Source of the DNA: Marinobacterium stanieri
GTDB lineage: Bacteria > Pseudomonadota > Gammaproteobacteria > Pseudomonadales > Balneatricaceae
NCBI RefSeq assembly: GCF_900155945.1
Contig: NZ_FTMN01000007.1
Coordinates: 186,001 to 250,000, forward strand
Length of the DNA stretch: 64,000 nt
Direction of reading: 5' to 3'
Each line of letters opens with the position of its first letter. Position 1 is the stretch's first letter. The notes under the pieces are model-generated. The model was not told where the DNA came from, did no database searches, and was given only the letters and a program-made list of their open reading frames with translations. Below, piece by piece: positions 9,273 to 17,968 of the stretch. The position numbers were made by a program, and so were the translations under genes.

Positions 9273-9292
9273 AAGGGCGCCGAGGCGCCCTT
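9273..9292. terminator. Bidirectional terminator between tetR and the RND permease gene
   Basis: An 8-bp stem AAGGGCGC/GCGCCCTT around a CGAG loop, followed by a short T run on the plus strand. It lies between two convergent stop codons. Confidence 0.85.
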
Positions 9293-9318
9293 TTCAGTAT
9301 GTAGCTTGTCAGGATAGG

Positions 9319-12300
9319 TTAGCTGGTAACGTCTCCAACCTTCCCCTGCTCGTCAGACGATGAGCGTTTGCTCTGCAGCCACTCCGAAACCGAAGCGATC
9401 ATTGCGTAGAACGTCGGTACAAAGCAGCTACCGATAATGGCAACAGACGCCATACCCACGGATACCGCCGTACCGATGTGGTGACTGCTGGTATCACTGG
9501 CACCGGTAGCCAAGGCCAGCGGGATGGTACCCAGGATAAACGCCAGCGATGTCATTACGATGGGACGGAATCGCAGTTCCGCCGCTGTAATCGCTGCTTC
9601 CTGAATACTTTTACCCAGCTCACGACGTTGCAGCTCGGCAAACTCGACGATCAAGATCGCATTCTTCGCCGCCAGGCCCACAACCACCAGCAAGCCGATC
9701 TCCACATACACACTGACATCCAGACTGCGCATCATGATGCCACCCACGGCACCAAAGAAGGCAAACGGCGTTGCTGTCAGTACCGCCAGCGGCAGCGACC
9801 AGCTTTCATACTGGGCCGCCAGGATCAGGAACATCATCAGGATACCGAAGCCCACGGCCAGTGCGGCTGTGTTGCCGACGGTGGTTTCCTGATAGGCAGT
9901 ACCGGTCCAGCCCATACCCCAGTTGTCACCCAAAGTTTCCTGGACCACTTCTTCCATTGCCGCCACGGCCTGACCGGAGCTGTAACCGGTCGCCGGTCCA
10001 CCCTGGAACTGCGCACCCAGGTAGACACCGAAGCGGGAAACCACTGCGGGTGCCAGCTGACGCTCCAGTGTAACCAGCTCAGACAGGGGCAGACGCTCAC
10101 CACTAATGCCGCTGCGGACAAAGATGGTGTTGAGGTCGTCCGGCTGCTGACGGTAGGCATCTTCGTTCTGCAGGAATACCTGGAAGTTGCGGTTCTGGTA
10201 ACTGAAGTAGTTAACGAAACCATTACCCAGAGTGTTGGACAGCGTCGCGTTCAGATCTTCCAGTGCCACGCCGTAGCTCAGCGCCTTCTGGCGATCAATT
10301 TCGGCCCGGTAGGACGGTACATTGACGTTGAAGGTAGTGAACACACGGTTCAGCGCCGGATGCTCGTTCGCTGCCTGCATCACTTTCACCGAAGCCTGAT
10401 ACAGCTCTTCAGGTGATGCACCGCCATAGGACTGCAGATAGCCGGTGAAGCCACCGGTGGTAGACAGCCCCATAATCGGCGGCATGTTGAAGGCGATAGC
10501 ACTGCCGCCCGGCGTCATGGCACCGATCTGCATGATCTGGCCGATCAGCGGATCTACCTTCAGGTCTCGGTCTTCCCAGGGCACCAGGCTCACAAACATA
10601 ACGCCACGCGCGCTGTTGACGGCACTGGTGAGGATGTCGTAACCGGCCACCGCTGCGACGTGATCAACGCCCGGAATTTCCTGAATCTGCTTGCTGACGT
10701 TATCCATGTAGTCGTTGGTACGATCCAGCGACGCCGCATCCGGCAGCTGCACACTGACCAGCACAATGCCCTGGTCGGTTTGCGGCACCAGCGTGGTGGG
10801 CGTATTGGCAAACATCCACCAGGAGGCGTAACTGAAACCGGCAGTCAGCACCAGCGCCACCACCCAGCGTCGTACCAGGAAGGTTACGATGCGGGTAAAC
10901 AGAGCGGTCACCGCACTGAAGCCACGCTCGAACCAGCGCAGGGGGGCATGGAAGGCATGCATGAAGCCGCTTTCCTTCTCACCCGGCTTGTGGTGCTTGA
11001 TAAACACGGCAGACAGAGCCGGCGTGAAGGTCAGCGCCATCAGGGCCGAGAAACCAACGGAAATGGCTACCGTCAATGCAAACTGCTGGTAGATCTGGCC
11101 GGTAAAACCGCCCAGGAAGGCGACCGGAATAAATACCGCCGCCATGATGAACGAGGTGGCAATAACCGGCCCACCCACTTCTTTCATCGCCAGTACCGTG
11201 GCCTCGCGCACGCTGATGTTTTCATCTTCCGCCAGCACACGCTCCACGTTCTCCACCACAAGGATGGCATCGTCCACCACTATGCCTATCGAGAGCACCA
11301 GTGCGAACAGCGTCAGCAGGTTCAGCGAGAAATCGAACAGGTAGAAACCCGCAAAAGTGGCCACCACCGATACCGGCACCACCGACATGGCGATGATGGT
11401 AAAACGCCAGTTCTGCAGGAAGACATACAGGATGACACCCACAATCAGAAAGGCTTCGATGAAGGTTTGGATCACCGTATCCACGGAAGCGGAGATAAAC
11501 AGTGTGGTGTCGTAAGGCACCACATATTCCAGCCCCGGCGGGAAACGCTGAGACAGCTCTTCTACCTTCGCCTTCACCGCATCAGCCGTTTCCAGCGCGT
11601 TGGCACCCGGCTGCTGGTTGATGATAATCGGTGCCATGGTGGCGCTATCAAGGCGTGCTTCTACACCGTAGAAAGACGCACCCAGTTCTACTCGTGCTAC
11701 ATCTTTCAGCAGCAGTGCCGAGCCATCCGCGTTGGTACGCAGATAGATATTACGGAAGTCATCTGCACTGGACAGACGCCCGCCCGCATTGACGGTGTAA
11801 GTGTAGGCACGCGGCTCACTCTGCGGGGTGCCTGCCAGGTTACCTGCCGGTACTTCGGTGTTCTGGGCACGGATGGCCGCTGCCACTTCAGTCGGTGTCA
11901 GGTCGTACTGTGCCAGTTTCTGCGGGTCCATCCAGACACGCATGGCAAACTCGCCACCACCCAGCACCTCGGCAGCACCCACGCCCGGAATCTGGCGCAG
12001 TTCGTCGAGGATATTGAGGGTCGCATAGTTCTGCATGTAGACGTTGTCGTAGTCACCTTCCGGCGAGATCAATGCCAGCAGCAACAGGATGGAATTGGAG
12101 CGCTGCTCAACCTTTACGCCCTGTGCCCGCACCGAGTCCGGCAACTGGGACAAGGCCCCCTGCACACGGTTGTTGACGTTTACGGTGTTCATATCACCAT
12201 CGGTGCCAACGTTGAAGGACACCTCCATCGACATCAAACCGTTATCGGCACTGGTGGAGGTCATGTAGATCATGTCCTCGACACCGTTGATGGCCTCGGC

Positions 12301-12501
12301 CAGAGGCGCAGCGACTGTTTGCGCCACCGTTTCGGCGTTAGCACCGGGGAAGGTAGCCTCCACCGACACACTGGGCGGTACCACACTCGGGTACTGCTCG
12401 ATCGGCAACACGCGCAGGCTGACCACCCCGATCACTGTCAGGATGATCGCCAGTACGGTGGCGAAGATCGGCCGTTTTATAAAGAAATTGGCGAAGTTCA
12501 T
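9319..12501 (-). CDS. RND multidrug efflux permease (AcrB/MexB type, HAE1)
   Basis: A 1060-aa inner-membrane proton antiporter that takes drugs and detergents from membrane or periplasm. Family marks: N-terminus MNFANFFIKRPIFATVLAI, the TM4 Asp pair in IGIVVDDAILVVENVERV, the TM10 Lys in AAKNAILIVEFAELQ, and the late VRSGISGERLPLSEL and MTSLAFILGTIPLALA blocks. Its length is normal for HAE1 pumps. Its ATG overlaps the stop of the adaptor gene by four bases (ATGA), implying translational coupling. No outer-membrane channel gene follows, so it presumably uses a TolC/OprM protein encoded elsewhere. Long plus-strand open frames across it are shadows. Confidence 0.97.
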   Translation of the reverse strand: MNFANFFIKRPIFATVLAIILTVIGVVSLRVLPIEQYPSVVPPSVSVEATFPGANAETVAQTVAAPLAEAINGVEDMIYMTSTSADNGLMSMEVSFNVGTDGDMNTVNVNNRVQGALSQLPDSVRAQGVKVEQRSNSILLLLALISPEGDYDNVYMQNYATLNILDELRQIPGVGAAEVLGGGEFAMRVWMDPQKLAQYDLTPTEVAAAIRAQNTEVPAGNLAGTPQSEPRAYTYTVNAGGRLSSADDFRNIYLRTNADGSALLLKDVARVELGASFYGVEARLDSATMAPIIINQQPGANALETADAVKAKVEELSQRFPPGLEYVVPYDTTLFISASVDTVIQTFIEAFLIVGVILYVFLQNWRFTIIAMSVVPVSVVATFAGFYLFDFSLNLLTLFALVLSIGIVVDDAILVVENVERVLAEDENISVREATVLAMKEVGGPVIATSFIMAAVFIPVAFLGGFTGQIYQQFALTVAISVGFSALMALTFTPALSAVFIKHHKPGEKESGFMHAFHAPLRWFERGFSAVTALFTRIVTFLVRRWVVALVLTAGFSYASWWMFANTPTTLVPQTDQGIVLVSVQLPDAASLDRTNDYMDNVSKQIQEIPGVDHVAAVAGYDILTSAVNSARGVMFVSLVPWEDRDLKVDPLIGQIMQIGAMTPGGSAIAFNMPPIMGLSTTGGFTGYLQSYGGASPEELYQASVKVMQAANEHPALNRVFTTFNVNVPSYRAEIDRQKALSYGVALEDLNATLSNTLGNGFVNYFSYQNRNFQVFLQNEDAYRQQPDDLNTIFVRSGISGERLPLSELVTLERQLAPAVVSRFGVYLGAQFQGGPATGYSSGQAVAAMEEVVQETLGDNWGMGWTGTAYQETTVGNTAALAVGFGILMMFLILAAQYESWSLPLAVLTATPFAFFGAVGGIMMRSLDVSVYVEIGLLVVVGLAAKNAILIVEFAELQRRELGKSIQEAAITAAELRFRPIVMTSLAFILGTIPLALATGASDTSSHHIGTAVSVGMASVAIIGSCFVPTFYAMIASVSEWLQSKRSSSDEQGKVGDVTS

Positions 12502-13643
12502 GCATCGTCACCCTGGGCAGACGCCGCTTTGATCGGTGTGCCCGGCTTGATACCGGACGGATCACCCACAACCACCTTGTCGCCGGATTCCAGGCCGCTC
12601 ACAACAATCTGCATTTCACCGGCAATTTCACCCAGTTCAATGGTGCGGGCACGGGCCTTGTTCTCATCATCAACCACGAACACCTGAGGCCCCATCAGGC
12701 CCTGGGTAACCGCAATCTCCGGCACCGCCAGCACGTTGTAGCGCTTGAGACCTTCGATGCTGACACGCACGAACTGACCGGGCAGCACCTTGGCACCCGG
12801 GTTGGCAAAGCTTGCAGACGCCTGAACCGTACTGGTTTTCTGATCAACACGAACACCCAGGAAGTCCAGCGTGCCCTGCAGCTCGGTATCTGCCTGACCA
12901 CTGCCACCGGCCACGCTCAGGCTGGCATGAATCTGGTTGAGATCATCCAGTTCCAGCTGGCTGCGCAGTTCCAACGCATCCTTGAGCGGCATCTGGAAAC
13001 GGACTTCCAGAGGGTCCAGCGGGGTGATGGTGACCAGCTCAGTACCGGCGTTAACCAGGTTACCCAGATTGATCTGACTCAGACCGATACGACCGGAGAC
13101 CGGCGCAGTCACACGGGTATAGCCCAGATCGATATTGGCGCTGGCCAAGGCGGCTTCAGCCTGAGCCACACGTGCTCGCGCAACCTGCTGTTCAGCCAGG
13201 GCCTGATCGTATTGCTGGCGGCTGACCGAGCTGCGCGCCAGCAGGGATTTGTAACGCTCGGCATCACGGCCCGCACGTGCCAGTTCAGCCTTGGCACTTT
13301 GCAGATCGGCTTCGTGCTGCTTCACCATCGCCTCGTACTGCTCGGGCTCGATGGTGTAGAGCAGCTGGCCTTCGCTGACCTGGTCACCCTGCTCAAACTG
13401 ACGGGTCTGCAAGGTGCCATTTACACGTGCCACCAGTGTGACTTCATGTTCACTGGTCAGCAGTGATGAATAGGCTTTATTCAGCGCAATATCCTGGCGC
13501 TGGATGGTCGCTACTTCAGTCGTTACCGGCGGCATACTCTGTGCACCGGCCTCGGCCTGCTTCTGTTCTTCGCTACAGGCGCTCAGCAACAGCGTTGCGC
13601 CGGCCAGCAGGAGGACTCGCCACCTGGAAACGGATGTCATCAT
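12498..13643 (-). CDS. RND efflux periplasmic adaptor lipoprotein (AcrA/MexA type)
   Basis: A 381-aa membrane-fusion protein linking the RND permease to an outer-membrane channel. The signal peptide ends in lipobox LSAC at about residue 23, so it should be lipid-anchored. A lipoyl half-motif (VARVNGTLQTRQFEQGDQVS) and its partner (YTRVTAPVSGRIGLSQINLG) flank a helical hairpin, and a beta-barrel domain follows (EVRFQMPLKDALELR). First gene of the two-gene operon. Its promoter carries the palindrome at 13680-13707. Confidence 0.96.
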   Translation of the reverse strand: MMTSVSRWRVLLLAGATLLLSACSEEQKQAEAGAQSMPPVTTEVATIQRQDIALNKAYSSLLTSEHEVTLVARVNGTLQTRQFEQGDQVSEGQLLYTIEPEQYEAMVKQHEADLQSAKAELARAGRDAERYKSLLARSSVSRQQYDQALAEQQVARARVAQAEAALASANIDLGYTRVTAPVSGRIGLSQINLGNLVNAGTELVTITPLDPLEVRFQMPLKDALELRSQLELDDLNQIHASLSVAGGSGQADTELQGTLDFLGVRVDQKTSTVQASASFANPGAKVLPGQFVRVSIEGLKRYNVLAVPEIAVTQGLMGPQVFVVDDENKARARTIELGEIAGEMQIVVSGLESGDKVVVGDPSGIKPGTPIKAASAQGDDA

Positions 13644-13677
13644 TACGTGGATCCCGAGAGTTGGTAGATAAAGTCAA

Positions 13678-13707
13678 ATTTTACATTCATACATGTATGA
13701 ATGTAAA
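13678..13707 (-). promoter_or_regulatory. RND pump promoter overlapped by a perfect 28-bp palindrome (repressor operator)
   Basis: Bases 13680-13707 are an exact palindrome with no spacer; each arm reads TTTACATTCATACA outward-in. On the minus strand a -35 TTTACA (13702-13707) and a -10 TAAAAT (13678-13683) lie 18 bp apart with the palindrome between and over them, about 35 bp before the adaptor ATG. The layout and the TACAT...ATGTA core are similar to the known AcrR operator at E. coli acrAB. Binding by the TetR protein at 8617 is the natural reading. Confidence 0.8.
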
Positions 13708-13779
13708 CAAAAGAGACTTGCTTCCTACCACTTTAGTCAACACCCAATGACAGCACCAAGACAGCGCCCGGAATGGCGC

Positions 13780-14697
13780 TCAGGATCTTACAGCAGCTCC
13801 GGGCCAAACATCGGGGACTAAAAAGCAACGCTCGCGTTCCTGCCACCCCAGCTCAGTCTGTTCCAGACGCGCCAAAAGACAGGGCCAGGCCTGCTCTGTG
13901 CACTCACGGACTCTGGCCTCTACGGCACTTGGCTCGGGACAGTCTGACTGCCAATAAGGTCCCAGCCAGTCGGGCTTGTGCAGCGGCACCCAGACCCCAC
14001 CTGCCACCGAAAAAGTGCTTAACCGGCGCCAGTGGCCGGTATGAAGATCTGCATCGACCTGCTCAGGCAGCGGCAAGGCATTCCCCTCAGGCTGGAACAG
14101 GTAACCGGGCATGAACACTTTCGGTGTTACCGGCTCATCCAGCCCCAATTGCTGCAACAACTGCTGCCCTTCCGGACGCAGCGCCATGTTTGATTGATGG
14201 GTCAGCAGCCGATCTGTCTTGATGTCGAGCCGATCCCGGCTGTTCGGCCCATACCAGAGCGACGCCTCCCCTGACTGACCGGGATACCCAAGGTAGAACT
14301 TCACCGCGATTTCATGATGCTCAAGGCCTCCGGTGTGCTGGTTGCGCACAAGAAAATCCAGCTCACCCAATGTTTGACCACCCTTGATGATCTGTTGATT
14401 CTGAGCCTCGATAATCCACCCCAGCAGGTCTTCGATCAGAACCTGGTAGAGAATTTCAAAATAGGCCCCCAAGCGTCGCGGAGCCGGTGTTTGTAGGCGT
14501 TTGGGGGCCTGATCGGGCTGCTGCTCCCACGCCAGTAAAGTCTGGTGCCAACCACTGGGCAGCCAGTCTTGGGGCATGAAACTTTGTTCTCCCACATAAA
14601 GCTGGGGTGCCTGACAGAGCCAGGCCAAATGACGCAGGCGAGGCGTTCGCAGCTCAGTCAGTATGTTCTGATTGTCAGCTGACATTATGGCTGTCAT
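13780..14697 (-). CDS. DUF1853 family protein
   Basis: A 305-aa cytoplasmic protein of the DUF1853 family. The conserved block LGAYFEILYQVLIEDLLGW, then GGQTLGELDFLVRN, then HHEIAVKFYLGY gives an E...D-x-L...E-x-x-x-K arrangement that recalls PD-(D/E)XK nuclease-like folds. That is an inference from spacing, not an established activity. An AGGGAG element precedes the ATG at 14697. It is divergent from the AraC regulator gene, with the Fur box between them. Function unknown. Confidence 0.82.
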   Translation of the reverse strand: MTAIMSADNQNILTELRTPRLRHLAWLCQAPQLYVGEQSFMPQDWLPSGWHQTLLAWEQQPDQAPKRLQTPAPRRLGAYFEILYQVLIEDLLGWIIEAQNQQIIKGGQTLGELDFLVRNQHTGGLEHHEIAVKFYLGYPGQSGEASLWYGPNSRDRLDIKTDRLLTHQSNMALRPEGQQLLQQLGLDEPVTPKVFMPGYLFQPEGNALPLPEQVDADLHTGHWRRLSTFSVAGGVWVPLHKPDWLGPYWQSDCPEPSAVEARVRECTEQAWPCLLARLEQTELGWQERERCFLVPDVWPGAAVRS

Positions 14698-14716
14698 TAC
14701 CGCACTCCCTTAAAAA

Positions 14717-14735
14717 GATAATGTTTATCATTTAC
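14717..14735. promoter_or_regulatory. Fur box upstream of the AraC regulator gene
   Basis: GATAATGTTTATCATTTAC agrees with the 19-bp Fur consensus at about 15 of 19 positions by hand alignment. It lies 46 bp before the chosen GTG start of the AraC-type gene. It predicts iron repression of the regulator and, through it, of the TonB receptor. Confidence 0.8.
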
Positions 14736-14780
14736 AATATTTCACTTTTAAGTGCTATCGCCCTTACCTGGAGTCTGGAC

Positions 14781-15737
14781 GTGAACCCGGCTGCTACACC
14801 TGCTGATACATCTTTTACCGCCAGTGACTTTCATGCACTGGGCCGTAAATACGATATTCGATACTGCTTTCCAGAAGCGGGTCACAGTGCCTCGCGCCCG
14901 GTATTGCGAGGCCGTGTGCGCGAACAGTCCCTGGCCTCGGGTTTTCAGCTTACCCTCTCAGATGTTCAGGTGTTGAGCCCCTATGAATCACGTTCTGCCG
15001 GAGCCTCGGATCTGTTCATCTGCTCGGTACTCGAAGGGCAGCTCGATTTCAGTGTCGGTCACCAATCCTTTGCCCTGCAACCGGGCATGGCGCTGAGCCT
15101 GTGCTTAAAACAGGCTCAGCCGGTCACTGTATATCACCGCGCCGAACAACATCTGCGCACGCTCACGCTGGCCTGCCCCCAGCGGCTCCCGGATAACTCC
15201 CCCCTCAGCCAGCTGCTTGAACAGCTAACCGCATCCGATACGCCTCAACTCTGGCGGCTTTCACCTGCGCTACATCAGCAGTTGAATGAGCAACCCTCGC
15301 GCTCCTCGCTCGATACTGCCGACAGACTTGTTCTGGAAGGTTTGGCCTTACAACTCTTGGGGCAGCACGGGCAACAGCAGGCGCAACAACCGCTGACAGT
15401 GAACAAAAAGCTGTCACCGGCCGAGTCTTCCCGACTCCATGCACTACATGCGCAAATCATTGCGGCACCCGAAGCACCTTATGAACTGGCAACCCTGGCG
15501 CAACAGACCGCCATGAGTGGCAGTAGTATGCGCAGCAAGTTCCGCGACCTGTTCGGGGAGCCACTGTTCGACTTTATCCGCCGCCAGCGTTTAACCAAGG
15601 CACACGCCCTGCTCGCCAGTGGTCATGCCATTGAGCACACCGCCTATATTTGCGGCTATCGTCACGCCTCCAACTTTACAACTGCGTTCAAGCGGCAGTT
15701 CGGATACTCGCCCGGTAGCCTTCTGCGCCAAACCTGA
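14781..15737 (+). CDS. AraC-family regulator of siderophore uptake (PchR-like)
   Basis: A 318-aa regulator with a unique N-terminal sensing region and a C-terminal AraC double helix-turn-helix (ELATLAQQTAMSGSSMRSKF and HTAYICGYRHASNFTTAFKR, ending FGYSPGSLLRQT). The layout and the Fur box upstream match PchR-type activators, which bind a ferric siderophore and activate its receptor gene. I chose the GTG at 14781 because GGAG sits seven bases before it. The ATG at 14721 lies inside the Fur box and frames further upstream run over the divergent DUF1853 gene. The TonB receptor gene follows 99 bp downstream. Confidence 0.88.
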   Translation: MNPAATPADTSFTASDFHALGRKYDIRYCFPEAGHSASRPVLRGRVREQSLASGFQLTLSDVQVLSPYESRSAGASDLFICSVLEGQLDFSVGHQSFALQPGMALSLCLKQAQPVTVYHRAEQHLRTLTLACPQRLPDNSPLSQLLEQLTASDTPQLWRLSPALHQQLNEQPSRSSLDTADRLVLEGLALQLLGQHGQQQAQQPLTVNKKLSPAESSRLHALHAQIIAAPEAPYELATLAQQTAMSGSSMRSKFRDLFGEPLFDFIRRQRLTKAHALLASGHAIEHTAYICGYRHASNFTTAFKRQFGYSPGSLLRQT

Positions 15738-15745
15738 ACAGTTCT

Positions 15746-15786
15746 CATAACCATTTTGTCATATTGCATAACTGCGCATAACCATT
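15746..15786 (+). promoter_or_regulatory. Direct repeats before the TonB receptor gene (candidate AraC-type sites)
   Basis: CATAACCATT occurs at 15746-15755 and again at 15777-15786, 31 bp apart (about three helical turns), with a related GCATAACTGC between. Direct repeats on one face upstream of a promoter are typical AraC-family binding sites. Confidence 0.5.
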
Positions 15787-15789
15787 AAA

Positions 15790-15810
15790 TGGAATCATTC
15801 TCATTTTCAG
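15790..15810. promoter_or_regulatory. Fur box upstream of the TonB receptor gene
   Basis: GGAATCATTCTCATTTTC matches the usual gammaproteobacterial AATGAGAATGATT core on the reverse strand; about 12 of 19 consensus positions agree. It lies 27-47 bp before the receptor ATG. Confidence 0.65.
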
Positions 15811-15836
15811 TCAACGCAAATTGAGTAGAGACTAGA

Positions 15837-17918
15837 ATGTTCAGATACAGCAAGCTGTCCGCAGCCATCACGCTGGCCACCGCAGGTGCAGCCTTCAGCG
15901 GCCTTTCATACGCCGCGGAGACAGATACCACCGAGCAGGACACCCTGGTCATCACCGCCACAGAGGGTGCCACCAAACTGGAAACCCCTTTGGTCGAAAC
16001 GCCTCAGGCGGTGTCTGTTATCAGCCGAGATGAGTTTGAACGCCGTGGTGCACAGAGCGTGCAGCGTGCCGCCAACTATACGCCGGGCATTTTCACCAAC
16101 CAGGTCGGCGCATCCAACCGCTATGACTACCTGGTGCTGCGCGGCTTCTCCGATGGCAGCATTGGCAACACTTACCTGGATGGCCTCAAGCTGATGGGGG
16201 ATACCAACTCCTACACTGCCACGGTGATCGATCCCTGGTTCCTGGACAGCATTGAAGTCGTACGCGGTCCGGCTTCTGTTCTCTACGGCCGCGCCTCCCC
16301 CGGTGGCCTGGTTGCACTGAAGAGCCGCAAGCCGGAGTTCACCTCCGGTGGCGAAGTACGCCTCAGTGCCGGTAATAACGCCCATCGCAGCCTGGCATTC
16401 GATCTCACCGGCCCGGTCAGTGAAAACGATGAACTGGCGTTCCGTCTGGGCGGCATTGTCAGTGCACAGGACACCCAGTTTGGCCCCGTGGAAGAGGAGC
16501 GTCGAGCCCTCAACGCCGCACTGACATGGCGGATGTCGGATGCTACCACGCTGGATGTCATGGCCTACCTGCATGATGAGCCCGAGGGCGGTTACCATTC
16601 CGGCCTTCCCTATGAAGGTACGGTCGTGGATTACAACGGTCGCCGCATCAGCAACAATTTCTTTGAAGGCGAAGACGATTACGACAAGTTCGACCGTTCC
16701 CAGCAGCTGTTTGGCTATGCCCTTGAGCACCATTTCAATGACCGCTGGACCTTCCGCCAGAAAGCACGCCACCTGAGCTCTGAGGTAGAAAACCAGCAGG
16801 TATACGCCTACGGCTGGGCCAACGAAAATGAACTCACCCGCTACTACTCCGGCGGTGAAGAAGACCTGTCAGCCTGGACCATCGATAACCAGTTGGAAGG
16901 CTTCCTCGCCCACGGCAACACCGAGCACCGTCTGCTGGTGGGGCTGGACTACCAGTACCGTAATAATGAAGTGAGCTGGCCGTCCGGCGCCTTCTCCAAC
17001 ATTAACCCCTTCGATCCGGTCTATGGCACAGAGCCCACTTCGATGTGGCCCGCCACCGAGGAAGAGCACCGCCTGAAACAGACCGGCTTCTACCTGCAGG
17101 ATCAGATCACTCAGGGCAAGTGGCGCTTTGCAGTGGGCGGTCGTTATGACCAGGTGGAAATTCGCAACAAGGGCCTGAGCACCGGCACCACCAGCGAGCT
17201 GGATGAAGGTCAGTTCAGTGGCCGCCTGGCAGCGCTTTACCTGATGGATAACGGACTGGCGCCCTATGCCAGCTACTCAACCGGTTTCACTCCGACCAGC
17301 TTTGTCGATGCCAACGGGGATCTGCTGCAACCGATGGAAGGTGAACAGTATGAGGTGGGTCTGAAATACGAACCGGTCGGCAGCAACAGCAGCTATAACG
17401 CAGCTCTGTTCCATATTACCCAGAGCAACATTGCCACCAAGGAGCAGCCCACCGACCCTTACCGCGCCATTGGCGAGATTGAGTCACAGGGCCTGGAGCT
17501 TGAAGCGCGTACACAGCTGACACCGGCGGTAGCACTGAATGCCAGCTACAGCTACACCGATGCCAAATACAGCAAGAGCGACGACGGCAATCAGGGCAAT
17601 GACGTAATCTACTCGCCCAAACATCAGGCCAATCTCTGGCTGGATTATCGCCTCAACGCACTGACCTCATCTCTGGGCGTGCGTCATTACCGGAATATTC
17701 AGGCTGACCGTGCCAATACGCATACCCTGCCAAGCTACACGCTGGTGGATATGGCATTGCATTATGAACTGGGCCGCATGGGCTCGGGTGATGCCTATGT
17801 TCAGCTGAACGTAAACAACCTGCTGGACAAGGAATACGTGGCGTCCTGTAACTCACTGGAGTTCTGCTATTTCGGTGGCGAGCGCAGTATCAAGGCGAGC
17901 TTCGGCTACCGCTTCTGA
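15837..17918 (+). CDS. TonB-dependent siderophore receptor
   Basis: A 693-aa outer-membrane receptor that imports a ferric siderophore using TonB energy. A signal peptide ends at about LSYA-AE. The TonB box region is DTLVITATEG. The plug domain follows (ETPQAVSVISRDEFERRGAQ, then LRGF and GLVALKSRKP), then a 22-strand barrel with terminal VNNLLDKEYVASCNS and a C-terminal Phe (ASFGYRF). Length and plug text fit the FhuA/FoxA/FpvA group (hydroxamate or mixed siderophores), but the ligand is not decidable. Its regulation is readable from the two sites upstream and the adjacent AraC gene. No siderophore synthesis genes lie in the window. Confidence 0.96.
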   Translation: MFRYSKLSAAITLATAGAAFSGLSYAAETDTTEQDTLVITATEGATKLETPLVETPQAVSVISRDEFERRGAQSVQRAANYTPGIFTNQVGASNRYDYLVLRGFSDGSIGNTYLDGLKLMGDTNSYTATVIDPWFLDSIEVVRGPASVLYGRASPGGLVALKSRKPEFTSGGEVRLSAGNNAHRSLAFDLTGPVSENDELAFRLGGIVSAQDTQFGPVEEERRALNAALTWRMSDATTLDVMAYLHDEPEGGYHSGLPYEGTVVDYNGRRISNNFFEGEDDYDKFDRSQQLFGYALEHHFNDRWTFRQKARHLSSEVENQQVYAYGWANENELTRYYSGGEEDLSAWTIDNQLEGFLAHGNTEHRLLVGLDYQYRNNEVSWPSGAFSNINPFDPVYGTEPTSMWPATEEEHRLKQTGFYLQDQITQGKWRFAVGGRYDQVEIRNKGLSTGTTSELDEGQFSGRLAALYLMDNGLAPYASYSTGFTPTSFVDANGDLLQPMEGEQYEVGLKYEPVGSNSSYNAALFHITQSNIATKEQPTDPYRAIGEIESQGLELEARTQLTPAVALNASYSYTDAKYSKSDDGNQGNDVIYSPKHQANLWLDYRLNALTSSLGVRHYRNIQADRANTHTLPSYTLVDMALHYELGRMGSGDAYVQLNVNNLLDKEYVASCNSLEFCYFGGERSIKASFGYRF

Positions 17919-17941
17919 TCCCCCTTCACCCCTTCAACACC

Positions 17942-17963
17942 GCAGTGGCCGCACGGCCACTGC
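17942..17963. terminator. Bidirectional terminator between the TonB receptor and RNA methylase genes
   Basis: Stem GCAGTGGCC/GGCCACTGC with a GCAC loop and a following CTTTCT on the plus strand, between two convergent genes. Confidence 0.75.
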
Positions 17964-17968
17964 CTTTC

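Noticed and set aside
10660..12687. 675-codon plus-strand frame opposite the RND permease
   Set aside because: Composition is an antisense shadow (His/Gln/Arg-rich), no ribosome site, no family; the minus-strand RND gene is certain.
15906..16772. 288-codon minus-strand frame within the TonB receptor gene
   Set aside because: Shadow of the receptor; no start signals and low-information residue make-up.
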